DNA of 5,825 nucleotides from Collinsella sp. (GTDB taxonomy: Bacteria > Actinomycetota > Coriobacteriia > Coriobacteriales > Coriobacteriaceae): NCBI GenBank assembly GCA_019419485.1, contig DXZV01000044.1:5011-10835 (forward strand), in the 5' to 3' direction. Of the stretch, positions 1 through 4,906 are shown in pieces. The notes under the pieces are model-generated. The model ran no database searches, was not told the origin of the DNA, and saw nothing but the letters and a program-made list of their open reading frames with translations. The translations under genes were made by a program, and so were the position numbers. Each line of letters begins with the position of its first letter. The stretch's first letter is position 1.

Positions 1-38
1 CCCCGCTCCTGAGCGGTGTGGTCGGACGCATCAATCAT
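1..38 (-). CDS. 5' end of an unidentified gene, cut by the window edge
   Basis: The stop codon of the solute-binding protein gene is part of an ATGA overlap: a minus-strand ATG at 38-36 overlaps the TGA at 37-35. From this ATG the frame is open to the window edge and reads MIDASDHTAQER. Such 4-nt overlaps usually mean translational coupling, so this gene is probably co-expressed with the lipoprotein. Twelve residues are too few to name a family. A membrane permease would normally show hydrophobic sequence early, and these residues are polar, but that is weak evidence. A competing ATG at 31-29 is in another frame and lacks the overlap. Confidence 0.5.
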   Translation of the reverse strand, partial: MIDASDHTAQER

Positions 39-904
39 GACAGGCCCTCCACATTCAAAAACGGCGAAGGGTCATCAAAGTACTTTGACACCAGGCGTTC
101 CATGGTGCCATCGGCAAGCATTTCTTGGTAGGCGTGGGTGAGCTTAACGTCAATGCCGCGTGTGTCGTTGAGATCGAAAGCGGTGCCCAAACCAACCTCT
201 AGCAGCGGCTCAGACAGAATGCGATACGTCACGCCATAGTCTTTTTCGTAAGTAAGCAGCGAGGACTCATGCGCGGCGATGGCGTCGACTAGGCCCTCGA
301 CAAGCGCCGGGTTCAGGTACGAGCGGTCCGAAAAGCTGTAGAGCTCCTTAATCTGCGGAACGTTTTGGTTGGTGTGATTGAGCAGAATCGATTCGGGCTT
401 GGTGGTGGACTGGACCGCCACGACCCTACCCTCAAGATCGGCAAGCGTGTAGATATCGCTTTCGGGATCGACAGCAACCACCTGTCGGCTCGCAAGGTAC
501 GGCCCCGCCCAGCGATACTCGCCTTCGCGGCCCGTCATACTAAAGCTGCCCATGACGCAATCGAGCTCGCCGCTCGCCAGCAGCTCTTTCTTCTTTTCCC
601 AGTCGATCAGCTGGTACTTTGGCTTGTAACCAATGCGGCCCAAAGCCTCGGTCAAAATATCGACATCCAGGCCAACAATATCGCCGTACTCGTTGCTATA
701 CACAAACGGTGGATAGAGGTCGCTGCCAACGTTGAGCGTCTTAAGGTTGTCGTCTTTGACCTGCGAGGCGGCTGCGCCTTCTGATGCAGACGCCGCGGCC
801 CCATCATTCGACCCGGAACAGCCAGCTATCGCCACGACAAAGGCGCCCACCACTGCAAGCGCAACAAACAACGATATGGCGGCCGAGCGACGAGGTCTTT
901 TCAT
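35..904 (-). CDS. Solute-binding lipoprotein, amino-acid ABC transporter type (SBP family 3)
   Basis: Predicted extracellular, lipid-anchored binding protein of 289 residues. Residues 1-28 form a signal peptide (basic MKRPRR, then a hydrophobic stretch) ending in a lipobox I-A-G-C with Cys29 as the lipidation site. A low-complexity Ala/Ser linker covers about 30-48. The bacterial SBP_3 fold fills about 55-280, with the typical opening YPPF (64-67) and GLDVDI (78-83), and a later ADLEGRVVAVQSTT segment of the kind linking the two lobes. The family binds polar amino acids or similar small solutes; the ligand cannot be read here. The ATG at 904 was chosen because it directly precedes the signal peptide and has GGAG (909-912) 4 nt upstream. 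The longer frame to 976 begins at TTG and would bury the signal peptide. No ATPase or permease gene is visible. The 3' end overlaps the next minus-strand gene, so the protein may feed a transporter or a sensor encoded there. Confidence 0.88.
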   Translation of the reverse strand: MKRPRRSAAISLFVALAVVGAFVVAIAGCSGSNDGAAASASEGAAASQVKDDNLKTLNVGSDLYPPFVYSNEYGDIVGLDVDILTEALGRIGYKPKYQLIDWEKKKELLASGELDCVMGSFSMTGREGEYRWAGPYLASRQVVAVDPESDIYTLADLEGRVVAVQSTTKPESILLNHTNQNVPQIKELYSFSDRSYLNPALVEGLVDAIAAHESSLLTYEKDYGVTYRILSEPLLEVGLGTAFDLNDTRGIDVKLTHAYQEMLADGTMERLVSKYFDDPSPFLNVEGLS

Positions 905-944
905 CGAGCTCCAGACGATCCTGTTTACAGACTCAAGAGCAAAG

Positions 945-976
945 ATATTAGCAGACAAAACCGCGCTTGCGCTCAA
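945..976 (-). promoter_or_regulatory. Candidate promoter of the solute-binding protein gene
   Basis: On the minus strand TAATAT (950-945) is preceded by TGC, giving an extended -10 (TGnTAATAT). A possible -35, TTGAGC (976-971), lies 20 nt upstream, which is long but tolerable with an extended -10. Transcription would start near 938, giving a leader of about 34 nt that carries the GGAG site. Motif match only. Confidence 0.4.
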
Positions 977-1046
977 TGGTTACAGATGCTTTACCATACG
1001 GGGCCTTCCAGCCAATCTGGCAGACAGCCCCGCATGCAGCGCTCAC

Positions 1047-1232
1047 TTACCGTGCATTAAAAACGTAGCGGTCCAGGCGCTCGCACGCCTCCCTTACACG
1101 CGAAAGCGGCAGCGCCAGATTCACGCGAATGTGGCGAGGTCCATGGAATGGACGGCCGTCCTGATAGCCCACGCCCACACGTGTGCCCTCGTCGAGCAGC
1201 CACTGAATATCGCGGCCACGCTCGCGGCACCA
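1047..1232 (-). pseudogene. C-terminal remnant of a MalY/PatB-type PLP-dependent C-S lyase (aminotransferase fold I)
   Basis: Minus-strand codons from a stop at 1235-1233 to a TAA at 1049-1047 encode 61 residues with no ATG. The segment WLLDEGTRVGVGYQDGRPF followed by HGPRHIRVNLALP and SRVREACERLDRYVF matches the C-terminal small domain of MalY/PatB cystathionine beta-lyase-like proteins, including the conserved Arg of the R-[IVL]-N-[LIV]-A-x-P motif that contacts the substrate carboxylate in this fold. Full-length family members have roughly 390 residues, so about 85% is missing, including the PLP-binding lysine. It therefore cannot be an active enzyme. The stop TAG and unrelated sequence upstream mark the break, 26 nt from the trmO stop codon. 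Family assignment rests on motif memory, not a search. An alternative is a short expressed peptide from a GTG start, which I think unlikely. Confidence 0.7.
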
Positions 1233-1258
1233 CTATGGGAATGCGGACAAATGGCCGG

Positions 1259-2023
1259 TTAGTCTTGCGCGTCGTTGATAGCGGTTATTGTCAACCTGGC
1301 GCCGTCGACCGTAAACGATATGTCGAGCCCGGCGTAAGCCAAATGGTAAATGCGGCTTGGCTCGTGCTTGCTGCCCGCGCGGCGCGGATCCTGGCGAAGG
1401 ACCTCGACCAAGCCGGGGAGCTTTGCAGGCGGGACCGTATCTTTCAGCGCTTGCGGGAACTCAACATCGAGCTCTTGCCACGGCGCGTCCTCAATCCAGC
1501 CGTCGGCCGCATCCGGATGACAGTCCGCAAACGGAATGTAGGGCTTGATATCGTAGATGGGCGTGCCGTCGCGCAGATCGGCCCCCAGCACATGGATGAT
1601 GGGGCCATCGTCGGTAAGCTCGATGCGATCGAGCTTGACGCAGGTGAGGCCGATGGGATTGGGGCGAAACGGACTGCGCGTGGCAAACACGCCCACGCGC
1701 TCGGCCCCACCCAAGCGCGGCGGACGCACGGTTTTCGACCACTTGGCATTGGTGCCGGACCTGTCCTGCGCCTTGGCATCGACGGCAATATCCTTGGCCG
1801 TGCCGCCGGGCGTGCCGTTTTCAAAACGCCACAGCAGCCATAAGTGAGAGAAAGAGTCCAGGCCCTCAACCGCTGCATTGGAGGCAAATTCCGGCTCAAA
1901 GATGATGCGCCCCTGCAGATGGGGCGCCAAAAAGCTGTTGCGCGGGATGCCGAACTTCTGCGGCAGATCGGTATGTATGTGTGCGATAGGTTCCATGCCG
2001 GTCATTGTACGGCATGAGGGCAT
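1259..2023 (-). CDS. trmO: tRNA (N6-threonylcarbamoyladenosine37-N6)-methyltransferase TrmO
   Basis: Cytoplasmic SAM-dependent enzyme that methylates N6 of t6A at position 37 of threonine tRNAs to m6t6A. It belongs to the TrmO/VirR (UPF0066) beta-barrel family rather than the Rossmann methyltransferases. With the ATG at 2023 it has 254 residues, against 235 in E. coli. Family blocks are present in order: PIAHIHTDLPQKFGIPR near the N-terminus, FSHLW (58-62), VRPPRLGG (99-106), FATRSPFRPNPIG (113-125), DGTPIYDIKPYIPFAD (152-167), QDPR (211-214) and the C-terminal barrel strands. Extra length lies mainly between FSHLW and VRPPRLGG. The start is uncertain: 2023 has GAGG 5 nt upstream, while ATGs at 2005 and 1996 lack any Shine-Dalgarno, although 1996 gives the shorter N-terminus typical of the family. 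It is divergent from the XRE regulator across a short intergenic region. Confidence 0.92.
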   Translation of the reverse strand: MPSCRTMTGMEPIAHIHTDLPQKFGIPRNSFLAPHLQGRIIFEPEFASNAAVEGLDSFSHLWLLWRFENGTPGGTAKDIAVDAKAQDRSGTNAKWSKTVRPPRLGGAERVGVFATRSPFRPNPIGLTCVKLDRIELTDDGPIIHVLGADLRDGTPIYDIKPYIPFADCHPDAADGWIEDAPWQELDVEFPQALKDTVPPAKLPGLVEVLRQDPRRAGSKHEPSRIYHLAYAGLDISFTVDGARLTITAINDAQD

Positions 2024-2062
2024 GGGCGCCTCGCACAATCCCCCATCGCGACCGCCCAGCAT

Positions 2063-2077
2063 GCAACCAACGGTTGC
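2063..2077. promoter_or_regulatory. Palindrome abutting the regulator promoter, candidate operator
   Basis: GCAACC (2063-2068) and GGTTGC (2072-2077) are perfect inverted arms around AAC. The site ends one base before the candidate -35 of the XRE gene and lies between it and divergent trmO. Position and symmetry suit binding of a dimeric helix-turn-helix protein, possibly autoregulation by the adjacent XRE protein. This is inference: only one copy is seen. Confidence 0.35.
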
Positions 2078-2106
2078 TTGGAAGGGCGTTGGCCACCGCG
2101 TATGCT
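2078..2106 (+). promoter_or_regulatory. Candidate sigma70-type promoter of the XRE/TipAS regulator
   Basis: TTGGAA (2078-2083) and TATGCT (2101-2106) are separated by exactly 17 nt. Transcription would start near 2113, about 24 nt before the ATG at 2137, leaving room for AAGGAG (2126-2131) in the leader. It is a motif match with good spacing but an imperfect -35. Confidence 0.45.
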
Positions 2107-2136
2107 TAAAGCCACAAGCAGCAGAAAGGAGCCGTC

Positions 2137-2964
2137 ATGGCCTTTGCAGAAAAGCTCGTCGCCGTCCGTCGCGCCAACAAGCTCACCCAAGAGCAGCTCG
2201 CCGCCAAGCTCTATGTCACGCGCCAGGCCGTCAGCCGTTGGGAGCGCGGCGAGGTCACACCGGGCATCGACATGATGAAGCTCATTGCCGCCGTGACCGG
2301 CGAGCCCCTGTCTCACCTGCTCGAAATGCCCGAGCACTATTGCCAGAGCTGCGGCATGGTGCTCACGCCCGACGACTGCGGCACCGATGCCCACGGCGCC
2401 ACGACCGACCATTACTGCAAGTGGTGCTACGACCACGGCAAGTACACCTACGAGACCACGATGGAGGCGATGATCGAGGACTGCGCCCCGCGTCTGGCGC
2501 AAAACGCCGGCATGTCGCTCGACGAAGCCGTCTCGCTCATGGGCGCCGTCCTGCCGCAACTGGAGCGCTGGCGCACCGTGCAGGAAAACGAGGAGCGCTA
2601 CGGAGCCGAAGCCCGGGCGCGCTATGGCGATGAGGCCATCGACGCGGCAAACGAAACGTTGCTGGACATGGATTCTCAGACATGGAACGACATGAAAGAA
2701 CTTGAACGCGCTATTCTGGGTCAGCTCTCGATTGCCATGAGTGACGGAGATGCGGACGGAAACGAGGCTCGCAAGCTTGTCGCGATGCATCGTCGTTGGA
2801 TTGGTCTCAACTGGGGACGCGAACCCCAAGACGAAGCATACCTGGGCCTCGCCCACGGCTATCTTGCCGACCAGCGCTTTATCGACTACTACGACAAGCC
2901 CTGCGGCACCGGAGCCACGGCGTTTTTGGTTCAGGCCATCGAGTCGTCGCTGAATCGCGCATAG
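2137..2964 (+). CDS. Transcriptional regulator: XRE helix-turn-helix, zinc ribbon and TipAS-like ligand domain
   Basis: Three modules in 275 residues. Residues 1-60 are an XRE/Cro helix-turn-helix (KLTQEQLAAKLYVTRQAVSRWERG). Residues 67-105 are a zinc ribbon with CxxC at 69/72, Cys81 and CxxC at 94/97 (HYCQSCGM, then DHYCKWCYDHGKY). Residues about 150-273 resemble the TipAS antibiotic-recognition domain: ERYGAEARARYGDEA, W183, the helix leading to HRRWI (218-222), then LGLAHGYLADQRFIDYYD and a hydrophobic C-terminal helix. In Streptomyces TipA that domain follows a MerR DNA-binding domain; here an XRE domain replaces it. Against the TipAL sequence as I remember it, the two thiopeptide-capturing cysteines (207, 214) align with Pro230 and Gly237, so covalent thiopeptide capture is not expected and the ligand is unknown. 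The only Cys in this region is 256. AAGGAG lies 5 nt before the ATG. The glutaredoxin gene begins 51 nt downstream and may be co-transcribed. Confidence 0.9.
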   Translation: MAFAEKLVAVRRANKLTQEQLAAKLYVTRQAVSRWERGEVTPGIDMMKLIAAVTGEPLSHLLEMPEHYCQSCGMVLTPDDCGTDAHGATTDHYCKWCYDHGKYTYETTMEAMIEDCAPRLAQNAGMSLDEAVSLMGAVLPQLERWRTVQENEERYGAEARARYGDEAIDAANETLLDMDSQTWNDMKELERAILGQLSIAMSDGDADGNEARKLVAMHRRWIGLNWGREPQDEAYLGLAHGYLADQRFIDYYDKPCGTGATAFLVQAIESSLNRA

Positions 2965-3015
2965 ACCGCGGCAGCTTTGGGTATTTCAATCGAAACCTCA
3001 ACCGATTGGAGACCC

Positions 3016-3261
3016 ATGGCTACTGATCACGAGCTCGAGCTGTACGTTATGACCGGCTGCCCGTATTGCATAAAGGTCAAGCGCTTTCTGGACGATAGCG
3101 GCGTGACCATTCCCGAGCGCAATATCTCGACCGATACCGAAGCCGAACAGACACTCATCGCCGTCGGCGGAAAACGCCAGGTTCCCTGCCTGTTCATTGA
3201 CGGCACGCCACTCTACGAATCGAGCGACATCATCACGTGGGTACAGAAGAACCTGCTCTAG
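3016..3261 (+). CDS. Glutaredoxin-like thiol-disulfide oxidoreductase
   Basis: Small cytoplasmic thioredoxin-fold protein of 81 residues. The dithiol active site C15-P-Y-C18 follows the first strand (LELYVMTG). QVP (55-57) supplies the cis-proline loop, and DGTPLYESSDII (62-73) is the characteristic end of a glutaredoxin, where glutathione contacts occur in studied members. It would reduce disulfides or mixed disulfides; the partner is unknown, and since many relatives of the likely host lack glutathione, another thiol or protein reductant is possible. The ATG at 3016 was chosen because it places the first beta strand normally and has GGAG (3008-3011) 4 nt upstream; a 13-residue extension would need a TTG at 2977. 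It lies 51 nt after the regulator, without an obvious promoter between, and ends before a hairpin terminator. Confidence 0.9.
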   Translation: MATDHELELYVMTGCPYCIKVKRFLDDSGVTIPERNISTDTEAEQTLIAVGGKRQVPCLFIDGTPLYESSDIITWVQKNLL

Positions 3262-3314
3262 CACGCACATTGCGGTCGGCTCGTCCCGACGTCCAAACCC
3301 ATACGAACCAAACA

Positions 3315-3376
3315 TGTACGTCAGCATCCAAAGTCGACATTTTCCGACATCTTTGGATGCTGACGTACAGCTTTTT
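3315..3376 (+). terminator. Long perfect hairpin with T-run after the glutaredoxin gene
   Basis: TGTACGTCAGCATCCAAAG (3315-3333) and its exact reverse complement (3351-3369) form a 19-bp stem around a 17-nt loop, followed by CTTTTT (3371-3376). This fits a rho-independent terminator for the regulator/glutaredoxin transcript. The stem is longer and less GC-rich at its base than most terminators. On the minus strand no T-run follows it, so it is a poor terminator for the convergent dus gene. A mobile or repeat origin is possible. Confidence 0.6.
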
Positions 3377-3382
3377 GCAACA

Positions 3383-3411
3383 TAGTCGTTTAAGAACGTC
3401 CCCAACGACTA
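3383..3411. repeat. Short inverted repeat at the 3' end of dus
   Basis: TAGTCGTT (3383-3390) and AACGACTA (3404-3411) are perfect 8-nt arms around 13 nt that include AACGTCCCC. The dus stop codon lies 4 nt away (TAA on the minus strand at 3417-3415), so the hairpin may protect or end the dus transcript, though no T-run follows. Its form resembles short palindromic repeats dispersed in many genomes; only one copy is visible here. Confidence 0.5.
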
Positions 3412-3414
3412 CAT

Positions 3415-4374
3415 TTAGCCGCAAAAGCGGGCAACGGGTGCAAGCGGCTGCTCGCGAAAGACGCGCTCGACAGCGGCGCGGTATTCGTCGACCTTTTTAG
3501 TCTTGCATACGAGTTTGTGAACGGTCGCGGGATCGGCGAAGGCGCATTTGGCGTAGAACCACCACTCCTTCATGCGAAAGACCGCGTTGCCGCCAATCTC
3601 TTCCGCATAGGCCGCAAACAGCATGTCGTGGAAACGCTGCAGTTCAGCCGCCGTGGCAGCAGGACCGCCCCTAACCATGCGAGCCAGCGCGGGGTTCGCG
3701 AGCAAGCCGCGCCCCAACATTACGTGGCGTGTTCCGGGATAGGCCCCCACCAGCGCATCCATGTCCTCAAGATCAAAGATGTCGCCGTTATAGGCCACGG
3801 GAAACGGCGCCCGCTCCAACGTCTCGCCGTAAAACTCTTTACGCGGCGAGCCCGTATAACGGTCCTTTTGCACGCGCGGATGCACGATCAGCTCTGCCAG
3901 CGGCATGCGGCAATAGAGGTCGAGCACGCGTTCGTACTCGTCATCGCTTTCCAACCCCAACCTGGTCTTGACCGACACCGGCAAGGGTGAGCGTTCGCAC
4001 ACGTCGCTCAAGAACACCTCGAGCTCATCCAGGTTGCGCAGAAAGCCCGAGCCCTTGCCTTTGGCAACAACCGTACCCGAGGGGCAGCCAAGGTTGAGAT
4101 TGACCTCGCGGTACCCCATCTCGGCGAGCACCTGCGCCGCCCACACAAACTCGTCCGCATTCTTGGACATCAGCTGAGGTACTACGTTAAGCCCCTGGTT
4201 ATTGGCAGGATCGACCTCTTTAAACGCCTTGCCACCAAAGCGGTTGCCCACCCGCGGCGGCGGCAAAAACGGCGTGTAATAACAATCGAGCGCGCCAAAG
4301 CACTCCGCATGCACGCGACGGAACACATGCCCGGTAATCCCCTCCATAGGGGCCAGCGATAAATTCATCAACAT
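3415..4374 (-). CDS. dus: tRNA-dihydrouridine synthase family protein
   Basis: FMN-dependent enzyme that reduces specific uridines of tRNA to dihydrouridine with NAD(P)H in the cytoplasm. The 319 residues form a TIM barrel (about 1-235) plus a helical tRNA-binding domain. Visible signatures are LAPMEGITGHVFRR (7-20), the catalytic Cys97 in NLNLGCPSG with the following KGKGSGFL, the flavin-contacting Lys136 (VSVKTRLG), His165 (VHPRVQKDRYTG), NGD (196-198) and GRGLLANP (221-228). Length is normal for the family. The subgroup (and hence which uridine is modified) is not clear to me, so only the family symbol is given. ATG at 4374 or 4368 is possible; GAGAG lies about 3 nt before the first. A 31-nt palindrome begins 14 nt upstream of the start and would be in or next to the mRNA leader. 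The gene is convergent with the glutaredoxin gene. Confidence 0.93.
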   Translation of the reverse strand: MLMNLSLAPMEGITGHVFRRVHAECFGALDCYYTPFLPPPRVGNRFGGKAFKEVDPANNQGLNVVPQLMSKNADEFVWAAQVLAEMGYREVNLNLGCPSGTVVAKGKGSGFLRNLDELEVFLSDVCERSPLPVSVKTRLGLESDDEYERVLDLYCRMPLAELIVHPRVQKDRYTGSPRKEFYGETLERAPFPVAYNGDIFDLEDMDALVGAYPGTRHVMLGRGLLANPALARMVRGGPAATAAELQRFHDMLFAAYAEEIGGNAVFRMKEWWFYAKCAFADPATVHKLVCKTKKVDEYRAAVERVFREQPLAPVARFCG

Positions 4375-4388
4375 CCACTCTCAAATCA

Positions 4389-4419
4389 ATGTGACAAAGG
4401 GACAGTCCCTTTGTCACAT
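4389..4419. repeat. REP-like palindrome, copy 1 (perfect)
   Basis: ATGTGACAAAGGGAC (4389-4403) and GTCCCTTTGTCACAT (4405-4419) are perfect 15-nt arms around a single A. It is the best-preserved of three related copies. It starts 14 nt upstream of the dus ATG at 4374. The sequence type resembles short palindromic repeats that are very abundant between genes in some genomes and are moved by RAYT (TnpA-REP) transposases; that comparison is from memory. Confidence 0.8.
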
Positions 4420-4503
4420 CCCATTCAAGCGGTTCAGGAACTCTTCGCAGGCGCGAGAACGCAGGCGATATTTTTTCCACACCAGATACGATGCAATGGT
4501 GAA
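4414..4503 (-). pseudogene. Possible 3' end of a lost coding sequence between two palindromes
   Basis: On the minus strand a frame fills the spacer between palindromes 2 and 1: FTIASYLVWKKYRLRSRACE followed by EFLNRLNGM and a TGA inside palindrome 1. The composition looks like a natural amphipathic protein end, but 29 codons open by chance is common, no start exists and no family is recognised. It may be simply the conserved spacer of a repeat pair. Confidence 0.2.
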
Positions 4504-4530
4504 GGGGCAAAAGGGCAGTCCCTTTGCCCC
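4504..4530. repeat. REP-like palindrome, copy 2 (variant)
   Basis: A 27-nt palindrome with the same core AGTCCCTTTG as copy 1 but with GGGGC/GCCCC ends in place of ATGTGA/TCACAT. Pairing is complete except for one A/C mismatch and one G/T position. The outer ends have changed on both sides together, as expected if hairpin pairing is kept. Confidence 0.7.
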
Positions 4531-4584
4531 AAGTGCCGGCTACCGGACGCAAGCTAGTTGCCGTTCGCGAACGCCGCCCAAATT

Positions 4585-4770
4585 TCGAGGTCTAATACTT
4601 TTCCCGAGAAGTGAACGGCTGTATTTGGACCCCCGAAGCATTGACATTTTTAGGCGTCAAAACCGCAGGATTTGACTGGCAAAACCGCAGGAAATTGCAC
4701 GCCAAAAGTGTCGATGCTTCGGGAGTCCGTTTTCACTCGTTCACTTCTCGGGAAAAGCATTAGACCTCGA
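4585..4770. repeat. 186-nt imperfect inverted repeat (hairpin element)
   Basis: Arms 4585-4657 and 4699-4770 are inverted copies; about 62 of 72 aligned positions match, with one extra A at 4652. The outer 12 positions are identical, then after one mismatch CTTTTCCCGAGAAGTGAACG (4598-4617) is perfectly mirrored at 4738-4757. After a 9-nt unmatched patch the mirror resumes through GGAC, CCCGAAGCAT and GACA. The 41-nt loop (4658-4698) holds a 13-nt direct repeat. There is no obvious target-site duplication and no transposase frame. It could be a non-autonomous mobile element, two inverted copies of a dispersed repeat, or a structured RNA. REP-like copies flank it at 4504-4530 and 4785-4815. Confidence 0.85.
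4658..4692 (+). repeat. 13-nt direct repeat in the hairpin loop
   Basis: CAAAACCGCAGGA occurs at 4658-4670 and again at 4680-4692, 22 nt apart, inside the loop of the 186-nt inverted repeat. Both copies are in the same orientation, unlike the surrounding arms. Confidence 0.8.
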
Positions 4771-4784
4771 TTCCGCAGTCCCCG

Positions 4785-4815
4785 ATGTGGCAAAGGAACA
4801 GTCCATTTGTCACAT
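4785..4815. repeat. REP-like palindrome, copy 3 (degenerate)
   Basis: ATGTGGCAAAGGAAC (4785-4799) and GTCCATTTGTCACAT (4801-4815) around A4800. It has the same 31-nt layout as copy 1 but with two mismatched pairs and one G/T position, so it looks like a decayed copy of the same element. Confidence 0.75.
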
Positions 4816-4862
4816 TCAGAATTGACCCCTCCCCGCAATAGCTCATCGATGGCGGGATTCTC

Positions 4863-4868
4863 TATACT
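4863..4868 (+). promoter_or_regulatory. Candidate -10 box of the DUF3592-like gene
   Basis: TATACT at 4863-4868 is one base from the TATAAT consensus and lies 38 nt before the GTG start. No good -35 stands 16-18 nt upstream; the TTGACC at 4822-4827 is 35 nt away, too far to pair with it. Confidence 0.35.
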
Positions 4869-4893
4869 GGGTCACATATGACGGTATCGTGCC

Positions 4894-4900
4894 AAAGGAG
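4894..4900 (+). promoter_or_regulatory. Ribosome binding site that fixes the GTG start at 4907
   Basis: AAAGGAG lies 6 nt before GTG 4907. An in-frame GTG at 4889 would place this site inside the coding sequence and has nothing comparable upstream, so 4907 is preferred. Confidence 0.8.
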
Positions 4901-4906
4901 AACGCC

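Larger units (their letters stand above)
4375..4906. other. 532-nt gene-free region rich in inverted repeats
   Basis: No frame on either strand has a ribosome binding site, start and family resemblance together. The region contains three REP-like palindromes, one 186-nt inverted repeat, a 12-nt perfect palindrome CGTTCGCGAACG (4562-4573) and a short open stretch that may be a gene remnant. Promoters for the divergent genes dus (minus) and the DUF3592-like gene (plus) must also lie here. The two overlapping small frames across the big repeat encode matching pieces (FPRSER) only because its arms are inverted copies. Confidence 0.7.

Noticed and set aside
1000..1031. GGGGC...GCCCC interrupted hairpin downstream of the lyase remnant
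   Set aside because: The stem is broken by an asymmetric internal loop and no T-run follows on either strand, so it is not convincing as a terminator.
732..1262. 176-codon plus-strand frame
   Set aside because: It lies opposite the lipoprotein signal region and the lyase remnant, with no ribosome site or family resemblance.
1148..1843. 231-codon plus-strand open frame
   Set aside because: It runs antisense to trmO and the lyase remnant, lacks family motifs, and is explained by the strong codon bias of the true genes on the other strand.
2002..2856. 284-codon minus-strand open frame
   Set aside because: It is antisense to the XRE/TipAS regulator, whose domains, ribosome site and promoter are convincing; the antisense protein shows no recognisable domain.
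4391..4675. 94-codon plus-strand frame in the repeat region
   Set aside because: It consists of palindrome and hairpin sequence; its end matches the 4650-4838 minus frame only because the hairpin arms are inverted copies.
4658..4692. CRISPR-like repeat pair
   Set aside because: There are only two 13-nt copies, inside a hairpin loop, with no further repeats or cas genes.
4822..4850. TTGACC with ATCGAT 17 nt later as a promoter for the DUF3592-like gene
   Set aside because: The -10 is poor; TATACT at 4863-4868 is a better box although it lacks a -35.
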